Source: Pseudomonadota bacterium (GTDB lineage: Bacteria > Pseudomonadota > Alphaproteobacteria > Puniceispirillales > UBA1172). From it: a stretch of DNA of 42,388 nucleotides. The notes under the pieces are model-generated. The model searched no databases and was not told the origin of the DNA. It saw nothing but the letters and a program-made list of their open reading frames with translations. The stretch lies in contig JAQCJL010000005.1 in NCBI GenBank assembly GCA_027593125.1, forward strand, positions 1 through 42,388, given 5' to 3'. Made by a program: the position numbers and the translations under genes. The first letter of the stretch is position 1. Every line of letters starts with the position of its first letter. This document shows positions 7,410 to 14,282 of this stretch, piece by piece.

Positions 7410-8725
7410 CCAGAGTCTATATACCGACGACGCGACATCCGGTTGAGATTATCTCCCTGATTGAGGAAGGCGCGGATATTGAATCGGTGATCTGCCTTGC
7501 GGGCAGTTTTGAAGGTCTTCCGGTTAGTTCAGCTTATAATGCCTTTGTTCGTCGCCCCACAGGACTGATTGAAAAACTCACAGGGGTGGCATCGTTCCGT
7601 ACTGATGTGAGTGGCACCATCGATCAGGGTAACAGTTGGCAATTGCCAATGCTATTGGCGCATCGGTTGCATCACAAAAAGCGGTTTCGTCAATCTGACG
7701 CAAAACACATGATTTGGGCCACAGGACAAGTTGATATTAATCAAAATGTCACCCCTGTTCAGCATATTCGTGAAAAGCTGGCTGCAAGCCAGACGCTTTT
7801 TGATGATCTGATGGGTAAGGGCATTACTGTTCATCTGGTGATGCATCCAGACAATATGGTGGAATGCGAAGACCTTAAATCCAAAGGGTTTATCTGTCAT
7901 GCTGTTCGCGGAGTGATAGAAATTGATCGCTTACTGATAGATGCCGCCTTTGCTGCGCCTTCTGATCCGGTTGTCCATAAATCAGCTTTGAGCCCATGGC
8001 AAAAAGTATTGCGGCAAGGTGTATCTTGGTGCTGGCGCAGGCGCCAGATCATAGGTTATGGCCTAATAGCCTTGATGGTTTTTGGCCTTTATCAGCAGAC
8101 GCCTTGGAAGCCCATCCATGAAGCAATGATGCTAGAAAAACAAGGCCGTCTTGTTGAGCTGATCCGCGTCTTAAAAACCTATCGTCAAAATCCTGATGTC
8201 ATGTCGCGTATCAGCTTTCGTCTGTTTGAGGAAATGGCCTTGAAGCGTAAATCTGACCGCCTCATCCGTAATTTAGAAGTTCATCTTGTCTGGGCTGTTC
8301 CAGGTGATGGGCTTGGTAGTTGCGACGATAGTGACATGCGCTGGCATAAACATTTGGTGGATGGCGAAACTTTGCCGTCATTGCCAAGTAACCTTTGCCG
8401 GCTTTATCTGGATATCCGGAATATTGGCTCAACTCGTCAAGCGGTTGCGGTTGCTGTGCGCCAGAACCCAGATGAAAATCATGGAGAAAATGTGCTGTTG
8501 ATGCAACCTACGCAGTCAGCGCTTGCCCCAACAGAAAATATGCGCAGCATGCCTATAGCCGCTTCATCACAGCCTATGGTCATTATGCTGGCGACATCAG
8601 ATCACATGGATAATGCTTGGTACCCATGGTTTGAACGTTGGGTTAACCGGCCAACGATCAGTTTTAGTCAACGGTTGCACGACACCGGCATTGGCGCACG
8701 CATGGCATCACAGGATATGCCATGA
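7406..8725 (+). CDS. Membrane-anchored protein with Lon-peptidase-like domain
   Basis: Residues about 25-185 of this 439-residue product resemble the S16 (Lon) proteolytic domain without an AAA+ module. DQGNSWQLPMLLAHRL has Ser77 where Lon has its nucleophile in GPSAG followed by a small-residue helix. WATGQVD plus NVTPVQHIREKLAAS matches Lon's TGEIxLxGxVLPVGGIKEKLLAA, placing Lys124 at the catalytic lysine. VHLVMHPDN matches Lon's VIxPxxN. The Ser-Lys distance (47) is close to that in Lon (43). A basic stretch and one span (about 213-232) follow, then a mostly periplasmic 200 residues with a strand-rich part (CRLYLDIRNIG, QPMVIMLATSD) resembling the DUF4384-like domain after some bacterial proteases. 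Start is GTG, overlapping the previous stop. Activity is unproven; the flanks of Ser77 differ from Lon. Confidence 0.6.
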   Translation: MTRVYIPTTRHPVEIISLIEEGADIESVICLAGSFEGLPVSSAYNAFVRRPTGLIEKLTGVASFRTDVSGTIDQGNSWQLPMLLAHRLHHKKRFRQSDAKHMIWATGQVDINQNVTPVQHIREKLAASQTLFDDLMGKGITVHLVMHPDNMVECEDLKSKGFICHAVRGVIEIDRLLIDAAFAAPSDPVVHKSALSPWQKVLRQGVSWCWRRRQIIGYGLIALMVFGLYQQTPWKPIHEAMMLEKQGRLVELIRVLKTYRQNPDVMSRISFRLFEEMALKRKSDRLIRNLEVHLVWAVPGDGLGSCDDSDMRWHKHLVDGETLPSLPSNLCRLYLDIRNIGSTRQAVAVAVRQNPDENHGENVLLMQPTQSALAPTENMRSMPIAASSQPMVIMLATSDHMDNAWYPWFERWVNRPTISFSQRLHDTGIGARMASQDMP

Positions 8726-8744
8726 TGATGGGGTATCCATGGTC

Positions 8745-9890
8745 TTAAATGCAACGCGCATCACCAAGGGCAATACGCCCGGATACGCGTCGGCCTTTTA
8801 CTTGGATATCGTCAATAAAAAGCTGACCTTGGCTAATGGTATAAGACCCTGATACGCGGCCGTTGAGCTGATCTGACCTAGCTGCGTTAAGCAATCCCCC
8901 AATGATATAGCTATCGCCAGATTTGCTGAAAAGCTGAACAGGTGTTCCATCGCCAAGTTGGGCTTTAAGGTTGGCCTGATGGGTGGTTTCTTTAGCATCA
9001 ATATTTTGCCGTGACCGCAAATAAGGAGAATAGAAATTACGGTTAGCAACCTTTACTTTGCCATCGCGAATATCATAGAGTTTTCCATTATTAAGCAAAT
9101 ATCCACTTGTCAGACCAAAGCATTGACGCAGAATGACAGCAACTTTTTCACGGTCGGATTTATTGTCTGGCCAGAACAGCTCAAGTTCAAGTTTTTCATC
9201 TGCTTCATCCATCTGTTTCATCGCGTGTTGCCGGTCTTGCCCAGAAGCTGTCATGGTCACAGGCACTTGGTTTATGGTTAAGGCGCTATCAATGCTTGCA
9301 GATATGTTTGGCAATGGCGTGATAGGGATATTTGCCGCCGCCGTTGTGACCACAGGCTTTGGTAATGGCTCCAGCACAGGCTTTATAGGCGCAAATTGAG
9401 ATGCCTTATCTTTTTCAGGAAACGCCGCGAGGTTAGGTTCAGCCTTTAGTTCAAGCATAAGGGGTTTAGGCAATAGCCTAGCTGGGGGAGAGGTGATTTC
9501 AGCTGTTTCCGTCGGGTTCATTGGCACGATCACGGAAGGGGCCGCGGATGGTTGAACTTGTGATCGTTGAAGCAGGGGTCCCGGCAAAAGGTTTTCGGGC
9601 TTTTCCAGATGGATTTCTTGCTGGTCTTTTGGCGCATCAGTTTCGTTGATGGCTTCTGCTGAGGGAGGAAGATATTCAGAAGGCAAAGTAACGAAACGGA
9701 TGCTGGCCAAAACTTCATTAGCTGATGCTTGATCCTGAGCATCGACAGGGGGCACCAGCGTGTCTTCTGCAGGCGCATGGGTTTGCTCAGGCTTCGCGGT
9801 GTTTGGGGGCGTGTCTGGCAAAACCTGTTGGGGTTCAAGCCAGACCATCGCAAAAAACCCAAGCACCAGAATTACTGAAGCGAGGCGCAT
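8745..9890 (-). CDS. TonB/TolA-shaped proline-rich membrane-anchored protein
   Basis: The 381-residue protein has one N-terminal span (about 3-19) and then a Pro/Ala/Glu-rich linker to about residue 215 with repeated LPKP and PLP motifs. A globular C-terminal domain of about 160 residues follows (LELELFWPDN, VILRQCFGLTSGYLLNNGKLY, strands at the end). This is the layout of TonB and TolA, which reach through the periplasm while anchored by ExbB/ExbD or TolQ/TolR. The C-terminal domain itself is not recognisably TonB_C. It is last in the leftward operon, two bases after the coiled-coil protein and two genes after the ExbB-like protein. The role as energy transducer is inferred from shape and context. 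Confidence 0.65.
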   Translation of the reverse strand: MRLASVILVLGFFAMVWLEPQQVLPDTPPNTAKPEQTHAPAEDTLVPPVDAQDQASANEVLASIRFVTLPSEYLPPSAEAINETDAPKDQQEIHLEKPENLLPGPLLQRSQVQPSAAPSVIVPMNPTETAEITSPPARLLPKPLMLELKAEPNLAAFPEKDKASQFAPIKPVLEPLPKPVVTTAAANIPITPLPNISASIDSALTINQVPVTMTASGQDRQHAMKQMDEADEKLELELFWPDNKSDREKVAVILRQCFGLTSGYLLNNGKLYDIRDGKVKVANRNFYSPYLRSRQNIDAKETTHQANLKAQLGDGTPVQLFSKSGDSYIIGGLLNAARSDQLNGRVSGSYTISQGQLFIDDIQVKGRRVSGRIALGDARCI

Positions 9891-9892
9891 GA

Positions 9893-10549
9893 TTAGATAC
9901 CTGATTTCTCAAGATAGAATACTTGCATATCCAACATCAATTTACCAAGGTCTTGCTGGCGTTCTGCAGGGGTCATATACCGCATTCGCTCATTTACATT
10001 TGCGGTATCAAGGCCTGGGGCAACCATGTTTTCCTGATCAGCTTCTGCTAATTCAGCAAACGCATTAGCAATATCGATATCACTCACAGGGGGGTCTGAT
10101 TGTTCCACTAATATAACAGGCTCAACTTTTGAGGTGTTGGTTTCAGCATGAGGGACACTTGCCGGACTGACATTGCTATTTGGCAAAGGGGCAATCATAT
10201 CTTTGGCCTCAACTGTGGTTACGTTTGCCGCGGGTGTTTGCATGTCTTCCAAAAGCGCATTCAGGCTTGAAACCTCAGCTTTAAGCGACAGAATATCCTC
10301 GCGCAATTGCTCTGTCTCTGATGGTGTTGCCATCACATCGGCTGTGATCTCGGCCATCAGTTCAGATGCTGTTTCGGCTAACCCGTGATGATCGATGTTG
10401 TCTTTGCCTTCTTGCATCACTTGGTCAACCCCTGCGACAACTGTTTTTGATGTGCCCGTTAACCATGAGGAAAAGGATTGATCTGGTGAGGCTGTGAACA
10501 AATAGCCCAGACAAGCGAGAACACAAATATTGAACATAAGGAAACGCAT
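9893..10549 (-). CDS. Membrane-anchored coiled-coil protein, unknown function
   Basis: The 218-residue product has an N-terminal hydrophobic segment (about 3-20) that may be a signal peptide or anchor. A coiled-coil heptad stretch runs at about 77-104 (ETEQLREDILSLKAEVSSLN). A Pro/Asn/Ser-rich linker follows, and an acidic helical tail with the C-terminal motif MRYMTPAERQQDLGKLML. It lies three bases after the ExbB-like gene and two before the Pro-rich gene, so all three are one transcription unit. Predicted location is inner membrane with the bulk in the periplasm. Probably a structural partner of the channel; family not recognised. Confidence 0.65.
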   Translation of the reverse strand: MRFLMFNICVLACLGYLFTASPDQSFSSWLTGTSKTVVAGVDQVMQEGKDNIDHHGLAETASELMAEITADVMATPSETEQLREDILSLKAEVSSLNALLEDMQTPAANVTTVEAKDMIAPLPNSNVSPASVPHAETNTSKVEPVILVEQSDPPVSDIDIANAFAELAEADQENMVAPGLDTANVNERMRYMTPAERQQDLGKLMLDMQVFYLEKSGI

Positions 10550-10552
10550 GAA

Positions 10553-11116
10553 TTATTCTCCTACAACAAGAGGGTTAGCGTGATGGGCAGGACGATCACT
10601 GCTCATTACCGTGGCATTAATAAGGATCAGGATGGTGCGAAGCACAGCAGATACCGGCAGGCCAACCACCGAAGTCATAAAGGCCATACTGAAATGTTGT
10701 GTCAGGTCAGCAATAACATCATTGATCGTGTCAGGTGTTAACCCCCCATGGGAAAGTGAACCAATACCAAGAGAGATGCCCAGCAAAGTAAAGGTAAGGG
10801 CAATGGTGGCAATGCCGTTACAGGCTTGCAGCCCACTCAATAACCATTTCCGGCGAAAGCCATCAATAGCTTCAGATGGGTTCTCCCCTCGGGTTTCCAG
10901 CAATTTCATGCCGCTAAAGATGCTGACCAGAATAAGGATCATGGTTAAAGACATAAAGCCCAAACCAAGCACATCCATAATCCAGTTAAAAATGGCACTT
11001 GCCGGGAGACTGCTGGCAAAGGAAAACCCTGCCAGCAGGATGACTATGGCGCCCATCACAAAGGTAAAGGCGCGTCCACCTAATCCGATATTGTTATGCC
11101 AGATAGACCAGCTCAT
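10553..11116 (-). CDS. ExbB/TolQ/MotA-like proton-channel protein
   Basis: The 187-residue protein has four predicted spans (about 14-36, 45-68, 99-120, 142-168). The last two match the MotA/TolQ/ExbB domain: NGIATIALTFTLLGISLGIG, then a loop and FSMAFMTSVVGLPVSAVLR, equivalent to the ALxTTxxGLxVAIPA segment. Thr148 aligns with the second conserved Thr of ExbB/TolQ. The first Thr (GT in LGLLGTV) seems to be replaced, as the sequence reads LGISLGIG. The large cytoplasmic loop of ExbB is short here (about 70-95). The start overlaps the previous gene (ATGA). With the ExbD-like protein at 3786 it would form a proton-driven motor. It is not MotA, being too short and lacking the MotA loop. Confidence 0.7.
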   Translation of the reverse strand: MSWSIWHNNIGLGGRAFTFVMGAIVILLAGFSFASSLPASAIFNWIMDVLGLGFMSLTMILILVSIFSGMKLLETRGENPSEAIDGFRRKWLLSGLQACNGIATIALTFTLLGISLGIGSLSHGGLTPDTINDVIADLTQHFSMAFMTSVVGLPVSAVLRTILILINATVMSSDRPAHHANPLVVGE

Positions 11117-11496
11117 CTGCCTACCCTCGACACCAGAAGATCACTAGTAGATAGGCCAACGGTTTCTGCCCAATGCTGTGTGATTTTCTGTTTCTTTTCT
11201 GCTGAAGCATGGCTCAGAAACGTTAATTCATAGCTATTAAACGCACGCAGGGCCGCGGCAGGTGAGTTAGATTTCAGCGATTTATCATTAATGACAATCT
11301 TTTCCAGATCGGTCAGCCGACGCCAAGACGCCATCATGTATTCAGACCGCTGTGCAACAGAAATATCTGCGTTCAGCATCTTAGAGATAGCAATGGCGCG
11401 TTCGCGTTCCAAATTTTCAAGCGAATCTGCTTTAGCCTGGGCAAACACCCCAGTAAGGCAAATCACAGCAGCAGAGAGAGCAAATAAACGTTTCAT
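11113..11496 (-). CDS. Small exported protein, unknown function
   Basis: The ATG at 11496 is chosen over an upstream ATG at 11514 because AAAGGA lies eight bases before it and it begins a clean signal peptide (about 1-23, ending AQAKA before DSLE). The mature protein is about 104 residues, helical, with EKIVINDKSLKSNSPAAALRAFNSYELTFLS in its middle (first part cited as two motifs: EKIVINDKSL and ALRAFNSYELTF). It sits directly before the ExbB-like gene with a 4-base overlap, so it is probably a periplasmic partner made together with it. No family recognised. Confidence 0.65.
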   Translation of the reverse strand: MKRLFALSAAVICLTGVFAQAKADSLENLERERAIAISKMLNADISVAQRSEYMMASWRRLTDLEKIVINDKSLKSNSPAAALRAFNSYELTFLSHASAEKKQKITQHWAETVGLSTSDLLVSRVGR

Positions 11497-11522
11497 GGGA
11501 ATATCCTTTCGCATAGGGTTGC

Positions 11523-12395
11523 TTAGCGATTAATAAAAATTTGCAGGTTATTAGCAGGTGAGTTGTAAACAGCAGGCGTATATCCATCGGCGCCATACTG
11601 ATATTCTGCCAGATCAAGAGAAAAGGCCTTGGCATCAAGTGCCACCAATTTAGCCATATAGCCTAACACCTCTTCTTCCATATCAAGGACAGCCAATTGC
11701 GATTGGATATCATGAATGGTCAGCCGCAATTCTTCTTCGCGACTCATAGGTTCACCGTCAATGGAACTAGAGTTTTGCTGAGATGGGTGGGTGTTGATGG
11801 CTTCAACCAATTGGCTGATTGCGGCCTGATTATCAGCATAAGCTTTGGCAAAATCAGATTCAGGCATCATGGTGTTGGTGAATAAATCTTCGCGCAAACT
11901 GCTATCAACACTATTTGCCCGATTGATAACCGCATTTCGTGCAGCATCAAAACTTGCGCTTTGGCTACTTTCTGCTGCCCCTTGGCGCGCTTTCCGCATG
12001 AGGCGTTCATAAATCTCAAGCTTCACCGCCAAACGCTTTTTCTTGAGGTCAATTTGGGTGCCCATCATTTCGATATAATCGCGTTTCCCAGCGATCAGCT
12101 GATGCCGAGCTTCTAGCCTTTGTTCCCCTTCATAGAGATCAAGATCATTCTGAACCTGTGATAAGAAATTGATCTGGCTGGAAATATCTGTTTCCAGACC
12201 GCCCAACTCTGATGCCAGAGGTGAACGATCAAAATCCTGTTCGATTGCGGTTTCTAGGTGCTCGGATGGCAACATTAGGATTTTCTCGCTAATGCTTGGG
12301 CTCCACCCTGTTTGGCTAGCCATGGCAGGTAAGCTTGTCAGGGCAGTTGCAGCCAGAAGCGCGGCGGAGAAAGTGTTACGGATCGTTTTTTTCAT
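11523..12395 (-). CDS. Exported coiled-coil protein, unknown function
   Basis: The ATG at 12395 is preferred to an in-frame one at 12446, since GAAAGGAAAT precedes it and it starts a typical signal peptide (1-26, ending LPAMA before SQTG). The 290-residue product has two predicted coiled-coil stretches: about 55-140 (rich in Gln, Leu, Asp, Lys; QINFLSQVQNDLDLYEGEQ) and about 195-260 (REEELRLTIHDIQSQLAVLD). Such periplasmic coiled coils are seen in YbgF/CpoB-like and EnvC-like proteins, but no defining domain of either is visible. It is second in the leftward operon and likely interacts with the channel complex or murein. Confidence 0.65.
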   Translation of the reverse strand: MKKTIRNTFSAALLAATALTSLPAMASQTGWSPSISEKILMLPSEHLETAIEQDFDRSPLASELGGLETDISSQINFLSQVQNDLDLYEGEQRLEARHQLIAGKRDYIEMMGTQIDLKKKRLAVKLEIYERLMRKARQGAAESSQSASFDAARNAVINRANSVDSSLREDLFTNTMMPESDFAKAYADNQAAISQLVEAINTHPSQQNSSSIDGEPMSREEELRLTIHDIQSQLAVLDMEEEVLGYMAKLVALDAKAFSLDLAEYQYGADGYTPAVYNSPANNLQIFINR

Positions 12396-12424
12396 GGTGC
12401 TATTTCCTTTCCAGACGCATTGGC

Positions 12425-12982
12425 CTAGTTGTTTTCCCAGTACCAAACGCGGCGTACTTCATCCTTAACCGAGGGTTTGGCATTCATGGATGCGAGGTTA
12501 AGTAAGGATTTTTTGTCGCTATGGGTGTAGGAAAACAGCACATCATAAGTATCCGTGAATGAAGTGCCATCGGCATAAATTAGGTCTTTGCCTTGGAACG
12601 TCGTCCTAAACTTTTCCAAATTCATTTTGGCTTTGGTAACATCACCGCCAATAAAATAATTCTGGATGCTAAGCGCATAAACTTTCATCCGTTGGTCTTC
12701 AGGAACGAGATGGGTGCCATCAATGACATGGTACTCACATCCTTCAAGAATTTCCGCACTCGACAGAAACTGCGCTGGATCACCATTATCCCTTGCCATG
12801 CTGTCACGGGAAATGCCTTCCTCAACACAGCTTTCAAAATCATTTATGGTCTGCAGATCACTAAGCCGCATTTGGTGAAATCCCACCACATCTGCTGTTT
12901 TGTTGCTGCCAAGCGTGGCAGGGTTACAAGCAGAAAGGGCGGCCACAGCACAAATGGCTGGCAAAATCATAAGGGTTCTCAT
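12425..12982 (-). CDS. Lipoprotein, unknown function
   Basis: The product has a lipobox LSAC with the acylated Cys at residue 19, after a hydrophobic signal. Asp does not follow Cys (it is CNPAT), so outer-membrane sorting is likely under the +2 rule as known from enterobacteria. The mature part, about 165 residues, contains a Cys pair (FESCVEEG, LEGCEYHV) and ends VWYWENN. Of two adjacent ATG codons, the second (12982) is the better distance from GAGGAAG. It is the first gene of the leftward operon, transcribed from the gap shared with the PotD-like gene. It could be the outer-membrane end of the trans-envelope assembly, by analogy with Pal in Tol-Pal, although no Pal/OmpA domain is seen. 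Confidence 0.7.
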   Translation of the reverse strand: MRTLMILPAICAVAALSACNPATLGSNKTADVVGFHQMRLSDLQTINDFESCVEEGISRDSMARDNGDPAQFLSSAEILEGCEYHVIDGTHLVPEDQRMKVYALSIQNYFIGGDVTKAKMNLEKFRTTFQGKDLIYADGTSFTDTYDVLFSYTHSDKKSLLNLASMNAKPSVKDEVRRVWYWENN

Positions 12983-12995
12983 CATTCTTCCTCAC

Positions 12996-13014
12996 AAACA
13001 GTTGGTTACTGTTT
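12996..13014 (-). promoter_or_regulatory. Small hairpin in the lipoprotein leader
   Basis: AAACAGT (12996-13002) and ACTGTTT (13008-13014) form a 7-bp inverted repeat with a five-base loop, just before the lipoprotein start. It lies in the divergent gap between the envelope operon and the PotD-like gene. It could be an operator or an mRNA leader hairpin; no U-tract is present. Confidence 0.35.
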
Positions 13015-13125
13015 AGGCAATGGAAGGATCAGATGAATTTTTGAAAACAGCTATGGCTAAATAGAGTGCACAAATAAAATATCTTGAGAAATACTCTATA
13101 CAAAACCCTAACTTACGGATTAACA

Positions 13126-13143
13126 TAATCTGATATAAGATTA
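13126..13143 (+). promoter_or_regulatory. Inverted repeat before the PotD-like gene
   Basis: TAATCT (13126-13131) and AGATTA (13138-13143) flank GATATA, ending a few bases before the GGAGGAA ribosome-binding site (from 13147). The central TATAAG could serve as a -10 element, but no good -35 is seen at the right distance. It may be an operator for the transporter gene. Confidence 0.3.
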
Positions 13144-13158
13144 ATTGGAGGAAATAAA

Positions 13159-14193
13159 ATGATTCGTAAACATGTTACCGCAGTTGTTGCTGGTGTTGGG
13201 ATGCTTGCTGCTACCAATGCTTATGCAGCAGGTGAATTAAATATTTTTAACTGGGGCAATTACACCAGCCCAGAGCTGATCGAGAAATTCGAAAAGACCT
13301 ATGATGTCAAAGTGACCATCACAGACTATGATTCCAACGATACCGCTTTGGCGAAGGTTCGTGCAGGCGCTCATGGGTTTGATATGGCCGTTCCATCAGC
13401 CAGTTTCATGCCAATTTGGATTAGCGAAGGCTTGTTGCTTGAAACAAACCCAACCCAAATGTCCAATTACGGCAATGTCAGGGATGAGTTCAAAAGCCCA
13501 GATTGGGACCCAGGCCATAAATATTCGGTTCCTTATCAGTGGGGTACGGTAGGTGTTGTTGTTGATACATCGGTGTATAACGGCGATATCAACACCTTAG
13601 CCGTTATTTTCGATCCGCCAGAAGAGCTTAAGGGTAAGATCAATGTTGCCCCAGAAATGCTCGACTTAATTAACGCAGCACTGAATTATACAGGCAGCGA
13701 GCAATGCTCAAACGATAAAAGTGAACTGAAAAAAGCGCGTGATGTTCTGATTAATGCTAAGCCGCATTGGCTTTCCATGGATTATGGCGTGATTGAAAAG
13801 TTTGCTGGTCGTGATCTAGGGGCATCACTCTATTGGAATGGCGCCGCCTTCCGCGCAAGAGAGAAAAACACGGATGTTCGCTTTGGCTACCCAAGAGAAG
13901 GGTATCCGATGTGGATGGACGCGGTTGTTGTGCTGAAAGATGCTAAGAATGTCGAAAACGCTAAGCTTTTCCAGAACTTCCTGATGGAACCTGAAAATGC
14001 AGCTTTGGCTTCGGCTTTTGCGCGTTATGCAAATGGAATCAAAGGCTCTGAGCCCTTCATGCCAGATGATATGAAAGGCGCGCCAGAAATTGATATTCCT
14101 GCTGAGTTTATCCCTATGGGCTATTTCAGCGAAACCTGCCCACCTGAAGTTCAGGAGATGTATTCCGCGATCTGGACAGAATTGCAGAAGTAA
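13159..14193 (+). CDS. potD: PotD/PotF-like polyamine-type ABC substrate-binding protein
   Basis: The 344-residue periplasmic protein captures a cationic substrate for an ABC importer. It has a signal peptide (1-23, ending NAYA before AGEL). The mature N-terminus has the family pattern LNIFNWGNYTSPELIEKFEK, then DYDSNDTALAKVRAGAHGFDMAVPS and PYQWGTVGVVVDT. Length fits the family (about 345-370). GGAGGAAATAAA precedes the ATG. It ends at a strong terminator, so it is monocistronic. The matching PotABC-like genes lie 4.5 kb away at 18661-21515 beyond hydrolase genes. Substrate could be a polyamine or another amine; the nearby amidases argue for something broader than spermidine. Confidence 0.85.
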   Translation: MIRKHVTAVVAGVGMLAATNAYAAGELNIFNWGNYTSPELIEKFEKTYDVKVTITDYDSNDTALAKVRAGAHGFDMAVPSASFMPIWISEGLLLETNPTQMSNYGNVRDEFKSPDWDPGHKYSVPYQWGTVGVVVDTSVYNGDINTLAVIFDPPEELKGKINVAPEMLDLINAALNYTGSEQCSNDKSELKKARDVLINAKPHWLSMDYGVIEKFAGRDLGASLYWNGAAFRAREKNTDVRFGYPREGYPMWMDAVVVLKDAKNVENAKLFQNFLMEPENAALASAFARYANGIKGSEPFMPDDMKGAPEIDIPAEFIPMGYFSETCPPEVQEMYSAIWTELQK

Positions 14194-14220
14194 ATCTGTT
14201 TCTTTGTGATCAAAGTTAAG

Positions 14221-14252
14221 AAAAGGGGCAACCTATGGGTGCCCCTTTTTTA
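14221..14252 (+). terminator. Intrinsic terminator after the PotD-like gene
   Basis: AAAAGGGGCA (14221-14230) pairs with TGCCCCTTTT (14240-14249) around a nine-base loop, and the T-run continues to 14251. It lies between convergent genes. Read leftward it is followed by TTTTCTT, so it may also serve the amidase on the other strand. Confidence 0.88.
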
Positions 14253-14282
14253 TAGCTTCGTTATCCCCTCGAAAGAAAAGGG

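Noticed and set aside
10611-11147. 178-residue open frame on the plus strand
   Set aside because: It lies fully opposite the ExbB-like gene, has a composition rich in Arg/Met/Pro without a domain, and has no SD; the opposite frame has clear membrane spans and family motifs.
1-12982. Reading region 1 as a Zorya defence system or type VI secretion system
   Set aside because: ExbB/ExbD-like proteins recall ZorA/ZorB, but no ZorC, ZorD/helicase or ZorE-like protein is seen, and no T6SS sheath, ATPase or baseplate genes are present.
12593-13036. 147-residue open frame on the plus strand
   Set aside because: It opposes the lipoprotein, whose lipobox and SD are clear; the plus-strand frame has no such features.
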